From Eonycteris spelaea (taxonomy: Eukaryota; Chordata; Mammalia; Chiroptera; Pteropodidae), in the NCBI GenBank assembly GCA_003508835.1, contig PUFA01000144.1:558001-622000 (forward strand): 64,000 nucleotides of DNA. Reading direction: 5' to 3'. The notes under the pieces were generated by a model that ran no database searches, had not been told where the DNA came from, and saw only the letters and a list, made by a program, of their open reading frames with translations. Positions 24,894 to 36,960 of the stretch are shown here, in pieces; within the stretch, counting starts at the first letter, position 1; each line of letters begins with the position of its first letter. Both the position numbers and the translations under genes were made by a program.

Positions 24894-27479
24894 AGTCACG
24901 TCTTCATAAAGTTTCCCCGGAGTTAGAAACTTCTGGAAGTATTGATGGGGTCTCAGTGGACACTGCCCATGCTCTCACTCAGGTGTGGTGTCACCCGAGT
25001 CAATAATCATCCTACCTTTACTTCTGATCACCTGGGAAGATCTGGAAAAGTTCTTCTTTATTTTCCCCTTTATCATCTCCAGGTTGTCTATATATTTCAT
25101 CTGAAAAGAATCTTTTTTCTTAGGACTCTCTTTGGGGCCTTAAAAGGTGTAGTAAATGTCTTCCTTTTACACCAGCATTTTCGGTAATTAATTCCAGACA
25201 CCGGTCTTGTATTATTTAACTCTTAAATGCTTTCAGATTTCAAATATGCTTTGTATCAGCACATACAAACTATGTATGTTGGCACTGACATTTTAAGAAC
25301 AAGAAGGTTAAAGTTTCAAAAGCAACACCCTGATTTCTTGGGCATGATGAAGGTGTGATTTTTTTTCCAGGGCAAAGCGTGTGTATGGCTGGAATTACTC
25401 AGAACTGTTCACGGTTGGCTCTCAAGGATTGTGTGGCTTTAAAATATTGCCACTGCCTCCACTGCAGTGTGTGCTCCAGAAAGGCAGTCCTGCCCCCTAC
25501 CAAACTCCAAACTAAAATAATCCCGGGGGTACTTTGAAAGCAAGCATAATCTTCATGCAAGAAGACATTTCACAGCACCACATCTGAAAACTGAATCCTC
25601 ATTGAATATCTTCTTTAAATAATGTCAGCCTGCAATACCTAATTATCTGCTTTCAAAAGCATTTGGTTAGGCATACAACCCATCTCAGTAATGGAAATGG
25701 ACTCTAGTCTCCCACAGCCAGTTCATAAAAGCAATGGAGTCATTTTAACATTGTTGATTCTCTCTCGGCAGTACAGTCGAGTAATGTAGCAGAACAGTCT
25801 GATGGCCAAGGTAATGATCAGAAGGGATATAACAGCGAGAGACATCTCCTGGCCAATATTGTAGAATTAGCTCATTTATTCAGTTGGAAGAGTTTGGCTT
25901 GAGGGCCTCATGGCACTTGTTTCACATACCAGTGACCCCTCCACAGCAACACTACAGTTTGGACTGTGTAGGATCATGGAGTAAATGTACGAATCCTCCT
26001 TACTTACTCCCTGTGACCATTTGTCACTCCAGCAAAATCTTGTTCTCTCTCCCACAGGCACTCATAGACTTTATCACTGAGTATCAATTATTTTAGTATT
26101 TAAAGAGGTTAATTATAGCTAAAATAAAAACAAAGCCATTAGAATTCCCTAACTTAGAGAATCTTCAGAACTGACAACCAAGTGTCCCTCTCAGCTGAAC
26201 AAGATGATGGGTTTTCCATTTTCAGGTTCTATAATGCCATCATATCATGCACTCCTTCAAGTCTGGAAATGCCATGAAGTGCTATAAACACTACTTCTCA
26301 CTGTGTCCCATGGTCCTTGTTTTATCCCAAACTAATTTCGAAACACTACGACTCATTATTGTTCTTACTGTTATTGGTTAATGTCTATGTTAATTACTCA
26401 TAATTCCCTGTCAACAGTCATGCCCCCAGAGAACTTGCTTCTCCCTGCTTCTATTCCTCCACCCTCACCTAGGATTGAAGGAGACCAGCAAGAATAGACA
26501 GACTACATCAAAGCTCAGTGTTTGCCCTGACTCACATTATTAGACAAAGAGATAAGCAGGGTACCCTACCCCTCTGCTCCTGAGTCTCAGGAGTGTGCTT
26601 TAATAGTTACATAGGCAGAATCATGATGTCCACACTTCTCTACAGAAGGCAATCAGATCACCTTCCAAGAGAGAAGTGAAGTTATTTTTTCTTCAACAAA
26701 TATTTTTAAATAGAGGTCATTCATCTTACAGGGAGGATGAGGACACAGTACACTCAGAAAGCTCCCGTTACAGTATCCAGAGCAACACTTGCAGGCTATA
26801 CCTCATATCAGATAAAAATCTCAGACTCAAAGCCTGTACTTTCTGCAAGAGAATGAGAAACATTCAGACTCCTTATTTAATAATATTGATCGGAGCAAGA
26901 GGCAGACATCTTTCTTCAGGTGTGGGGCACGGAGCGGGTTCTAGATAGTGTGTGAACTGTTTATTAAGGAGCAGCAACGGTTTCTTACCTTTCTGTGTAA
27001 AGATGGGTCTCAGACTATACCGTGTTCTCATTATACGATGTGTGCTCGCTCGCTCATTACCAATGAACCCTTTTTTCCTTTGTAAAGACCCAGCAGAGAT
27101 CCCTCTGGCATGTGGCATACGATATTACTGCCTGGGGACCTGTTCGACAATCAGACAACAGTAAGCTGCCCACTTGTGAACATCTATTCTACTCTCCAAA
27201 TCCTGGGGGTGCTATCTTCCACATGTGGGCGTAACTCACACATGGCAATTACAGATCTTCTCCCTCCTCCCAAGGCTTATCAGGCAAACTTGGCCTAAAG
27301 CACAGATTGTTCTTGGTAAATATAAAGGACTTTAAAAGTATTAGTGGTGATTGTCACTGTTGTTTTTAAGTCTATGGTTTGGAGCTGTAACTATATAATT
27401 GGCAACTTCCCCAAGTCCAATTGTGACCATGGCAAAGTAGACAAAACAAAACTTTTCTCCTCAGAAATCTTAATCCCTT
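24894..27479. other. Mostly unassigned DNA
   Basis: No named repeat recognised over about 2.6 kb. Contains the weak candidate exon at 25772-25810 and an acceptor-like ttttttttccag at about 25360-25371 followed by a cysteine-rich open stretch with no convincing donor. Confidence 0.4.
25772..25810 (+). other. Candidate micro-exon (weak)
   Basis: A 39-nt stretch between tgattctctctcggcag and ccaag|gtaatg. Two frames have stops; the third reads QSSNVAEQSDGQ with one base left over at the end. In phase with 19370-19430 upstream and 28721-28782 downstream. No protein recognised; could be a chance pair of splice-like sites. Confidence 0.1.
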
Positions 27480-27702
27480 TCTCCAAGAATATTGATCTTC
27501 AGAGGGGCATGATTTTGCCCCCAAGGATGTTTAGCAATGTCTGGAGACATTTTTGGTTGTCACAACTGGAGGGTGACAGGGGTGCTTCTGGTATCTAGTG
27601 AGTAGAAGCCAGGGATGCTGTTATACATTGTCCACTGCACGTGCTGGCCCTCAAATAAAGAATTATCCTTCCCAATGTCAGTACTGCTGAGGTTGAGAAA
27701 TC
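27480..27702 (+). mobile_element. MER20 (hAT-Charlie) copy
   Basis: Very clear MER20: 'gcaatgtctggagacatttt', 'tggttgtcacaactggaggg', 'gtatctagtgagtagaagcc', 'ctgaggttgagaaatcct'. Published work links some MER20 copies to enhancers and insulators in decidual cells of placental mammals; whether this copy is active cannot be seen from sequence. Confidence 0.9.
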
Positions 27703-28720
27703 CTATCCTATGGGATTATGGCAAGAAAAAAAAGGATCTTCTCACCTCATTCTCTACCTGGAAACTCATTATCAGCTTTCTGGGTTAAAGTGGGACTATA
27801 AACTTGGGGTTGGAAGACTGGGTGTTCACCTTGTTCACTTCGAAATTGTGTGACCTCTGATGAATTAAAATTACCAGGTCCCAATTTCAAGTATTCTATT
27901 GTTAAATATATCCTAGGCTGGTAGTCACAAATACATTTGCCATAACTCAAGTGACAGTATAATGCATCTTCTACATTTGAGAATGAAAGGGGTGCTATTG
28001 AGAATTATGCTGGGACAAAGGGCATCATCTTGTCCTAGACAAACTGGGATGTGTGGCCATCCCAACAATAAAAGGAAGGCCAGTAGAAACGAGCACAGGA
28101 AAATGGCATTCTCTTGGGTTTTTCTGGTATTCTGCTCATTTCAGGAAACTCATACATACATAACCTGTGTGTTCAATATAGCCACTCCTGTATAAAAAAA
28201 AAAGGACATGGATTATTATCTCTCACTGGAGGGCAAGCAACAGAAATAGACTGGAAAGCCTAGTGCTCATGTGCCCCTGGTCTTTTGATTTCTAGCCCAG
28301 TGTTCCACCCTTCACAGCAGCATGGCTATATGCAGCAAGGAGTCAGCATCCCATGGTGGCAGATTTGTGGGACCATGTCCATTTCCTTAATGAGTTTACT
28401 CAGCCTGTTATATGCATTACGTATCAGCTGCATGAGAGAGCCTGTGACAGCATCTTAATACTAACCAGGAGAGAAGCTGGTGAGCATTAAGCACCCAGAG
28501 GGTCCTGAGTCAGGACAGAGAGCCATCTTTTCCTCATTAATGCTCAACTTCCTGTGGCATCACTAGATAGCAAACCACATCCATCTTTATGGGCAGTTTA
28601 GGAAGAATAAAGGAAGAAAGACACGCATGGGTAATAAAGAACATCTTCGCACAGAAAACTGTCAGGTTTGGTCGCCTGATTTAGGTCTGGCTTCCTAATC
28701 TCACTTTCCTTTTATTGCAG
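27703..28720. other. No recognised feature
   Basis: No repeat recognised. Frame 27962-28195 (77 codons) has no known similarity. Confidence 0.45.
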
Positions 28721-28782
28721 AGCCTGATCTCTTAAACCCTGATCTAGAAGCAGTGGATTACATTTCTTCTCTGCAGTTCAAG
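28721..28782 (+). other. Candidate small exon (best of a weak set)
   Basis: A 62-nt stretch with a strong acceptor (polypyrimidine tract then tttattgcag) and a good donor (ttcaag|gtaacc). Two frames are stopped early. The third is open throughout and reads PDLLNPDLEAVDYISSLQFK after a split codon. Phase matches an upstream exon ending with one base, as at 25772-25810. The peptide looks protein-like (acidic, balanced), but I do not recognise it. RNA evidence would be needed to accept it. Confidence 0.18.
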
Positions 28783-28895
28783 GTAACCTGAACTGATTAT
28801 TCTCTTGACGTGACCTCCTGGCACTGAGTCTTAGTCCTGGACCATACTCTCACTCCAGTGGCCATACAAAATGACCTCACTCCTTTGTCCTAATA

Positions 28896-29082
28896 TAGGG
28901 TGGCCAGACAAAATACAAGATGTCCAGCTAAATACAAATTTCAGATACATAACAAATTATATTCTAGTATAATATGAACCAAATATTGCATAGAATATAC
29001 TTACCCTAAAATTTATTAGTTATCCGAAACCCAAATTTAATTGGGCGTTCTGTGTTCTTATTTGCTAAATATGATAACTCTA
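28896..29082. mobile_element. Palindromic hAT-like MITE with target duplication
   Basis: The left half (tagggtggccagacaaaata...) is an inverted match of the right half (ending ttgctaaatatgataactcta), so the whole 187-bp element can fold back on itself. Flanks are tcctaata (28888-28895) and tcctaatc (29083-29090), an 8-bp duplication with one difference. It matches a common mammalian palindromic element, possibly MER53; the name is uncertain. No protein coded. Confidence 0.8.
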
Positions 29083-29348
29083 TCCTAATCTAGGGTCCCT
29101 TCACTTCTTCCACAAGGTTACTGTCCTCTGGCCTGACATCATTTGAAACATGCTACAGTGCAGGTGACCACAGACCTACTGAAAATTAGAGACTGAATCA
29201 TCCAGAGCCATTAAAAAGTGGTTGTTTGCCAACTATGGAGACCGAAGCTAGTCTTCATTGGTGTGAAATGGGGAGTTTCTACTTGTCACTTAAAGGTTTT
29301 AACCAATACTATTTGAGCTGACCTGAGGCTCAGGATCTCACTTAACAG

Positions 29349-29351
<3 letters not shown>

Positions 29352-29401
<50 letters not shown>
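29352..29401. repeat. (GA)n microsatellite
   Basis: About 25 pure GA units. The serine/leucine run in the 140-codon minus frame at 29286-29708 is simply this repeat translated. Confidence 0.97.
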
Positions 29402-29403
<2 letters not shown>

Positions 29404-30616
29404 CGCTTCATGAAATGCCACAATTTGCTGGCTTGATGACGAAAGTCACCTTCTATGGCTGGCCAGAAAGTTTTTTTTTTAAAATCTAGAAGTAATAAGA
29501 GTACTATTCTGGCTCTTGCCTGGGTGGAAAAAAAAAATCTATCAGAGAAACCACTAGATGTGTTTGGGCAGGGAGTTAATGTCATATGTGGTAAACGGCA
29601 AGGTTTGGGGGACAGGCCTACATCCATTGGTAACTGAAGCATGCAGTGAAATAGAGTGGTGGGAGAGGCATCTGGGGACACTTTTAAAATTCTGGATTTT
29701 AAAGTCATGAGGAAAACTGAAGTCTTTGAAGTTTCTCCTCATATACCTTTAGCAAATAACTGCTTCTCATGTCCAAGGGGAAATATACATCTGTAAAAGT
29801 CTATAAATGGTTCATCTGGCTTTTCATACTTTTAAAAACACAAATAATATTTTTAGATACTTTCATATAATTGGATAATTATGTGAAATGGGCCTTTTTT
29901 TATCAGAGCTTAAAAATATAGATAACACAAGGTAGTCACCAAGCCCCTGCAGTGAAAGACTAGCCTATAACCCAAACACGGCAAGGGGATAGCTGATAAG
30001 TGATAAATGAAGACAAAATTCCATCCTCCTCAAATGACCCACAACTGACTTTAACAAAAGATTCTTGATCCAGGTCTCTTGTAGGATAATGTGGGACTTG
30101 TGCTTTATTGATTTTCAAAGAACTAATCTGAGGAGTGTTCAGTGTCTTCCCTGAACTCCTGGCTCCTCCTCCGGCAGCGTGGAGGGGATCTGATGGCCGA
30201 CCCTGGCCTAATATCACATTTTTGTTCCCAGAGGGCTTCCATCCTTCCGTTCCCGGGGAAGCTGAAGCAACAGAACATGATGCATGAGGGTCCAGAGACC
30301 ACTCATTGCCCATGTGTGGATGTTGGAAATCATCTCTGGCCTCAGTCTGTGCTATCAAAAATTCTGAACTAGGTACTTGACCAACCACTTAACCAAATCA
30401 TATTTGGGACAAAATATCTCCTCTTCTTTCAAATACAACCTGAATTAAAATCAAGGCTAAAATATGACACATCACATAAATTGAAACCAAACCAAACCAC
30501 ACCACTCACTCTCATTCTCTCCTGTCTTTAAGCCCAATTTCAACAAGGAACAGCTCTCTTGTAACAGCAGTTGACTATCGTTATTTTACGATTCAGCTCC
30601 TTCCATCATTTTGCAG
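29402..30616. other. Unassigned DNA
   Basis: No repeat recognised. A minus-strand frame of 142 codons at 29960-30388 and a plus frame at 30142-30372 overlap and neither is recognisable. An acceptor-like ctcctcctccggcag ends at about 30178. Confidence 0.4.
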
Positions 30617-30676
30617 GGGAAGGCTTGTGATTCTGTATGCGTGAGAGATACTCACGAGATGGCAAAGCCCTTGTAA
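30617..30676 (+). other. Candidate terminal exon (very weak)
   Basis: After an acceptor-like ttccatcattttgcag, the frame that would continue from 28721-28782 reads GKACDSVCVRDTHEMAKPL and then TAA. No polyadenylation signal was identified close by and no protein is recognised. Confidence 0.07.
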
Positions 30677-32019
30677 TCACCTGTGATTAACGCTAAGAAC
30701 CCCTAATGGTACATCCTCTAATGATGCTCTTAGAATCACAATATCTGATCTTAGTTGTGTTACGTGTCAAAAGCATTTTAATCTTCCCTGGGGATGAGGA
30801 CTCATACATCTATGCTGGTCTCAGAGAAACCATTGGTGATTTTTTTCACGCTTGCCTCGAATATTCATTTTTCATTCTATTTGCCTCATAACATAGAAAT
30901 AAAAGAAGCAAAGAGTGTGTGTCCTCTGGAATCAATTGTAACTACTGCTATTACACAGGTCATTTGGTCCAAATTGAGACATCCTGCCTGGTTTTTCTAT
31001 GCCTTGACTTCAAGGCAACAGAAAATGGAAAGAGTGGCTCACAAAAAAAAAATACTCAGAGGCACTTCCTGAAAGAGTCACTAATACATCGTGAGCTATT
31101 TCAGGACCAATTTCAGTCTATTGTTAACACTCGCAGAGATAGAAACATCCAATGTCACTTACTTATTCAAAATGTCCTATGGTTTGTGTAGATCCCACAG
31201 CAGGAGTTTGACTAGGTTAAGTGGGAGGTGCCTGCAGCACACCTGCTTTGTTTTTAAATAACGTGCGTCAGTTGGGCTGGCAGGCAGCACACTTCCCCTT
31301 GTTTCATTTAATACAAGGAGGAAGTATCACTGAGTTCTCCCTTCTGCTGACTCCCACAAGCCATATAACTATGGGTGGATTAATGAAATCTTCTAATACT
31401 CAATTTCCCCATCAGTTCAATGAGGGTTAAGCTATCATGACCATTAAACTTAAAGTTCTGATTCACTGGGACTCCTGCCTTACAATATTGCCTGTACCTC
31501 AAAGATGAACTTTTTCTTGAAGTCATAGGCAACCATATTTTCATCAGGACAAGTGGCCTAATGTGAAACATTTTTAAACTACTAGCCCCATGCTATGTGT
31601 ACCTTAACTGGGTTGTATGGATGCATCATAGTACAGATTGTACTCCAAAAATGAAGGGCGAAATCACTAAAGATGGTGACTCAACTGATTAGACTGATTG
31701 GCATCTGAGCTCCATAGAAAGAAACTTTTGTTGATGTCATTTGTGTGTGTGTTTCTATTCCCGAGCTCATTTAATAATTCAGATAGAAGAGGGAAGGTAT
31801 GAATCATCTGAAAAGATATCTCTAAGAGATAGCTCAATTCCAAGTTATACTCATAGGAAGTGATACAGGGATGGGGCGGGTAACAGTGAGAGAATTTGGA
31901 TATAGGGATCTCTGGAATTTAGTTGAGGGGAATAGAAATAGCATGTCAGATGATATTAATTCACTTAAAGCTCTTTAATTTCTCTAGATATACAATGCCT
32001 AACAGGGATCTAAGTATTC

Positions 32020-32022
<3 letters not shown>
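30677..32022. other. No recognised feature
   Basis: No repeat or gene recognised. Confidence 0.5.

Positions 32023-32075
<53 letters not shown>
32023..32075. repeat. (GA)n microsatellite
   Basis: About 26 pure GA units. Confidence 0.97.
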
Positions 32076-32078
<3 letters not shown>

Positions 32079-32384
32079 AATTAAGATCCAACACACTAGT
32101 TTTTGCTTTTGCTCTGTTAAGTTCTTTTCTGCAAGTTACCCCAGAACCAAGTTACTCCTGGTTCTGATGCTGTGATTTCAAAAGGTTGCTCCTGCAGTCT
32201 GAAAATTAGCAAGACCTACTTCAATAAACTGGCTCCAACAGAAATACAAAATAAGTATTGTAGTCAGATTCAGAGATGACTTATATGAAATAGAGTTTAG
32301 TCTCTGAAATTACAATAAGGGTAAGTGTGCCTATTAGATGGGGAAAGATGCAGTATTTAGATGAGTGAATACCCTAAGCCAGTG

Positions 32385-32912
32385 CTTTTCAAACTATAGG
32401 GTATGCAGTGGCTGAATGTTTGTGCTCCTTGCCCAAATTCACATGTTGAAACTCTAGTCCCAATGTGAGGATATTTGGAGGTGGGGCCTTTGGAAGATAG
32501 TTAGGTCATGAAGGTAAAGACTTCATGGATGAAATTAGTGCCCTTACAGGAAGGTGCCAGACTGCTTGTTTGCCCTCTTTCCATGACATGAGGATACTGT
32601 GAGAAGTCAGCAGCCTACAACCTGAAAAAGCACCTCACCAAACCCAACCACACTGGCACCCTGATTTTGGACTTCTAGCCTTCAGAATTAACGAATAAAT
32701 TTCTGTTGTTTATGAGCCACCCAACATAATGGTATTCTGTTATTACAGCCTGAACTAAGATGGGGTGCCTTTGAACCTCTTGGAGATCTTGTTAAAATTC
32801 AGATTCTGACTCAGTAGATCAGGGATATGCCTGAGATTCTGCACTTCTAGCAAGCTCTCAGATGCTGCTGCTGTTGTTGCTCATACTCAGACCACACTTT
32901 GAAAGAAAGGGC
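32385..32912 (+). mobile_element. MER5A interrupted by an LTR
   Basis: The MER5A start (gtgcttttcaaactataggg) is at 32385-32403 and the rest resumes at 32762-32912 ('ttggagatcttgttaaaatt', 'cagattctgactcagtagat', 'cagaccacactttgaaag'). The intervening 357 bp are an MLT1 LTR. The order shows that MER5A was already in place when the LTR arrived. Confidence 0.85.
32404..32760 (+). mobile_element. MLT1 solo LTR (ERVL-MaLR)
   Basis: Matches MLT1A/B order: 'gctgaatgtttgtgctcctt', 'ggatatttggaggtggggcc', 'gaggatactgtgagaagtca', 'aataaatttctgttgtttat', 'ggtattctgttattacagcc'. Only the LTR is present, with no internal retroviral genes. Flanks gggta (32399-32403) and gggtg (about 32763) may be the 5-bp duplication typical of this class. 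Confidence 0.85.
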
Positions 32913-33519
32913 CCCTAAGTGACCAATTTCAAGAGCAGCCATCTGCACTTAGATTCTTCTAAGGACAATTTTATATTTGGTGATTTGGAAGTTACTTCTA
33001 GTCCCTGCTGGGTTTCAGTTTCATCAATAATTATTATAAGAAAACACTCCTATTATCTAAGCTTTTTGTTTTTTGAGTTCTGGGTCATTAAAGGTCTGTA
33101 TTTGATGGAGATGAGACAGGGACAGAGCTCAAATGTGGAAACATGTTTTTCCCCTGTTTTTCTACTTTCCTGTAAGCTTCACTCATGCATAAATTTTGAC
33201 TTGAGGGATATAGCAGGATCAGACTGGAAGTAGCAATAAAAAATTGGACTGCTGTCATGAGAAATGTGACTAAGACCCTTATTCATCAATCCCAGTGAGA
33301 AATGAACTGAGACGGTCCTACTGGTGAGGACAGCAGCCGAGGTCTACCTTGTGCTTTCAGCTTTTGATGTCATCAGTAACCTGATTAAAGAAAGAAAGGG
33401 AGCTTGGTCTGCAGATGACATAAAGATAAAAGAGATAATGTAACTCATATTTACAGACCATTCAATACTGTACTGGTTACTCTGATTTCTTCAAAACCAT
33501 TTTTTTTTTCAGTTTGTTA
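32913..33519. other. No recognised feature
   Basis: Frame 32919-33233 (104 codons) has no recognised similarity. Confidence 0.45.
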
Positions 33520-34560
33520 CCTCTTCCTGCCTTTTAATCCACTCAGCAAATATTTTTGAGTACTTTCTTCATTCCAGATACTCTTCTATGAGCCAGGAAC
33601 ATAGCAAGGATCAAAACAGAGAGAAATTTTTGACCTCGTATTCTAATGGAATATGCCAGACCAAAAAAAAAAAAAAAAAGTAAGTACTTAATTTAAAATA
33701 CGAGTAGAAAATGTTATGGAGACATGTCCATAGCAGCATTATTCACAGTAGCCAAAAGGTGGAAGCAACACCAGTGTCCATTGACACATGAATGGATAAA
33801 CAAAACGTAGTCTATGCATACAACGAAATATTATTCATTACAAAGAAAAGAAATTCTGACACATGCTACACACGGATGAACCTTGAGGCTATTATGTTAA
33901 GTGAAATAAACCAGTCATAAAAAGACAAATATTGTACAATTTTGTACATATGAGGTATCTAGAATAGTCTGATTTACAGAGACAGAAAGTAGAATAGCGA
34001 TTGCAGTTAGTTAGGGGCTATGAGGAGGCGGAAAGGGGAATTATCACTTAATAGGCACAGTTTTTCTTTTGCAAGATAAAAGAGTTGTGGAGATTCATTA
34101 TAAAACAATGTGAACATATTTAACACCACTGAACTATACACTTAGGAATGGTTAAAATGGTAAAGTTTATGTTATATGTATTTTATGTTATGTGTATTTT
34201 ATGTTCTGTGTATTTTTTTAAATGCTATGGAGTGAAAATACACAGACAAGTGCATCAGTTAGGCCCAGTATGGGGAGGTTGCAATTTTAAATACGATGGT
34301 TAAATAGATGGTTAAAAAGGCTCATCAATAAACTGACTTTGGTGCAAAGACCTGAAAGAGGTGAGTCATTGGGCCACAAGGTAGAAGTGAAGAGCCATCT
34401 GGCAGAGGAAATGGCGATGGAAGATAGCAGGAATGACAAGGAGTCCACAGCTCTCGCCATTTTTTCATATCACCCTCACGAACTAGATGGCCAAGTTAGA
34501 GCTGCAATCTGCCTCCCTCTCTATTGCAGGGCCACTCACTGAGCTGGCATTTGGTTCTGT
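33520..34560 (-). repeat. LINE-2 (reverse) split by an L1
   Basis: Positions 33520-33721 and 34220-34560 match L2 in reverse complement: 'cattccagatactcttctat', then across the insertion 'aaagacctgaaagaggtgag'. The outer L2 is interrupted by the L1 at 33722-34219, inside a poly-A containing part of the copy. Confidence 0.7.
33722..34219 (+). mobile_element. LINE-1 3' end with target duplication
   Basis: Contains the end of ORF2 ('ttatgttaagtgaaataaac') and the 3' UTR of an L1MA9/L1MB-like copy ('aacaccactgaactatacac', 'ggttaaaatggtaaagttta'). Flanks are aaatgttatggag (33709-33721) and aaatgctatggag (34220-34232), 12 of 13 identical. The element is 5'-truncated, and its tail has become a TTTATGTTATGTGTA-like repeat. 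Confidence 0.9.
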
Positions 34561-36844
34561 CGGGAGAATTGCCAGCTAAGATCTACCAGGAGGAGCAAGC
34601 AAAGACTCAAGCAGTGGAAAAGCTTCTGGCGGCGATGCACTACTCCTTTTCAAGTTGTTTTGTTTTTGTTTTTGTTTCGTTTTCGGTTTTGTTTTGATGT
34701 TAAGATGTGCAGCAGAAGCGCTGACAGAGCAGTGTGCTCTCAATGAGCAAATCAGACTTTAAATGATGACCAGAGACAAGGAGAGGACAATAAGAGCACA
34801 TGAGAGCTGTACCCAGCTCAGGTCCTGGGGAAGAATAAAGTTCTAAGAAAGAGCTGATAGCATTAGGGACTGAGGAGTACCTGGAAGACAGAAGGGCTGC
34901 TGTGGAGAAGGGCCACCCCTTCTGCATGGATCACAGCCTGGTTCCAGCACATGGCAGGCTAAAGGGTACAGGATGACAGTGACAGGGGCCTGTGATTGAA
35001 ACTTCTAGAAGATCTCAACAAGAAAATATGTTCCCACAAGAAGCTCCAGCTGTGTGGCAACAGTGAGGCACATGGCTTCAGTCATTTAAAGGAGAGCAAA
35101 GAAAACAAGGCCGTTGGTGAAACATCTGAGCCACCCATAGGGACTCTTGGAAATCATATAGGGAGGACTAAAGTCCACCAAAATGTGGGTGCTGCTTTTG
35201 TTGGTAAAAGCTGGGAAAATTGGTTTATTGAAGGGATTCATTTCAAGTGTTTTGTGTGCGTACTCAAAGACCCTAGGATTTCATGATCTTATCAAGCTCT
35301 TACCTTTAAATGTGCATCAGCTTCATTTTCAGTCAGTTCCCATATCCTGTTTGTTCTTCAATTTCTTCATAAGGAAAAGGGGGGCAATCATACCTGCCCC
35401 CTGGGGGCAGCTGCAAGTGCCAAATAAAATAACAGATGGAAATCCACTTGGAGTAGCTAAACTTCCTAACTCCGCCAATAAATAATCATAATTATTATTA
35501 TATTCTTTTCACCATTACTTTATTACAGAATTCTTCTTCATTCTTCTTCCACCTCTCCACCCTGGAAAAAATAATTTGCCAAGAGTCTGAGCAAAGAAAG
35601 TCTCTAAAGTTAGGTGTGCGATTTATTTGTCATGGTCTCTGGCGAGGAATTTAGTTTTAAACCCTTTTGAAACATCTGTTGCATTTCAATTCAGTAAGTG
35701 CAAATAACAGAAATAGTAGCATCTGGGCTAGAAATGGAAAATGTCTGCTCCTATTTGAAAAAAAGAGAGAGGGAGACGAGAGAGAGGAGAGAGGAAGTAA
35801 GACTGTTCTATTTCTCATTCTGAATACTGAGCACTTATCACTAGAAACCATGCTCCCTCCACCTGACGCGCAGGAAGCTGTTTGATTAATGTGCACGTGC
35901 AGCGGCCATCTGCTCCTCGTTGGGCTCTGAGTCCCAGTGCCCCACGCTGGGTCAGCACTTTTCTCTGCGGGTGCTGAGAAGTGTCTTTCTCTGCTTCCCA
36001 CTCCCTCCCTTGAGCCGCCCTTTGCTTCTAGGAAAGAAGGAAGAAATGGCCCATGCAGTTTCATTTGCCTTGAAAAAAGGAGAAACATCATCGGAGAAAT
36101 TAGAGGCCATGGTCCTGGCAGGGTATATCAGAGAAGGAGGCTCTGGCCAGCCTAGCCTGCTGCTTGCAAGAAGCAGAGAAGGCCAGTGGGGATAATGTTC
36201 TACAAGGCCGCAGAGGATGCAGGAACAATTTGACCATTTGTGGAGAAGCAAAAGTCTTAAAGGAAAAGAAGATCTCCAGGGTCATTAGGTTTTGTTTTGT
36301 TTTGTTTTCCCCACTTTGAATAACTTTCCTGGGGTTGTTCTGGAACTGGTCTGAAGGAGGTCAGCTCACCAGCAGAGGGAAGAGCTGGCCAACTTGTCAC
36401 CTCCTGGGGCAGCCATCAGCCCCCATGAACTGGATATTGGAACAGGCAGCTGTTGTCACAGAGGAAACTGAGCCTACTTGCAGTGACCGACGCAGGGGTT
36501 GGCCTGGGAGCTCAAGGAGCAGGGGTCCAAGGAGGGACAGCAAGGTCTTTCTTGGCCAGTGGCAAACTCAGGTCACCTCAAAGACCTTCTTCCAGGTGGC
36601 AGGAAAAACCTGACATGCCCTCTCCCAAGTGGCTAAAGTACACTTACACACATACTCCTTGGGGCTCTTTCATTCCCGTTATGACCCTCTGGACCTCATA
36701 TTTTGCCCCAATATTCACAGGCATGTTGGAGAATTGTCTCATTTACAAGGCATCTTGCTTTTCCCACCAACCTTGATAATAAGGAGTATCCTTGCTTTTG
36801 GAAATGCAGATGATTAAATGGAGTTTAAGAATCTCAGACTTTAT
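34561..36844. other. Unassigned DNA, GC-richer at 35880-36200
   Basis: No named repeat recognised. TTTTG-type simple sequence lies at 34655-34697 and 36290-36310. A purine-rich piece lies at 35757-35800. Frames up to 144 codons on both strands at 35657-36251 overlap each other and show no recognisable protein. Confidence 0.4.
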
Positions 36845-36960
36845 TTGGTCTGACCCCTTTACTTGCAAATAGGCAGCCGGAGGCCACAGAGGCTGTGAGA
36901 GGCCCACACATGCACTCAGAGCCCAACCCTCACTCCTTCCACTCCAGTGGGACACAGCAG
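36845..36960 (-). repeat. Possible MIR fragment
   Basis: Resembles reverse MIR ('gaggccacagaggctgtgag', 'ctcagagcccaaccctcact') but is diverged. Confidence 0.4.

Noticed and set aside
25371..25537. Cysteine-rich open stretch after an acceptor-like site
   Set aside because: No convincing donor and no known cysteine pattern.
29286..29708. 140-codon minus frame with a long Ser-Leu run
   Set aside because: The run is a translated (GA)n microsatellite.
29960..30388. 142-codon minus frame
   Set aside because: Overlaps an open frame on the other strand, has no recognised domain and no splice or promoter context.
35657..36091. 144-codon minus frame
   Set aside because: Overlaps several plus-strand frames in a GC-richer area and crosses a purine-rich piece; no protein recognised.
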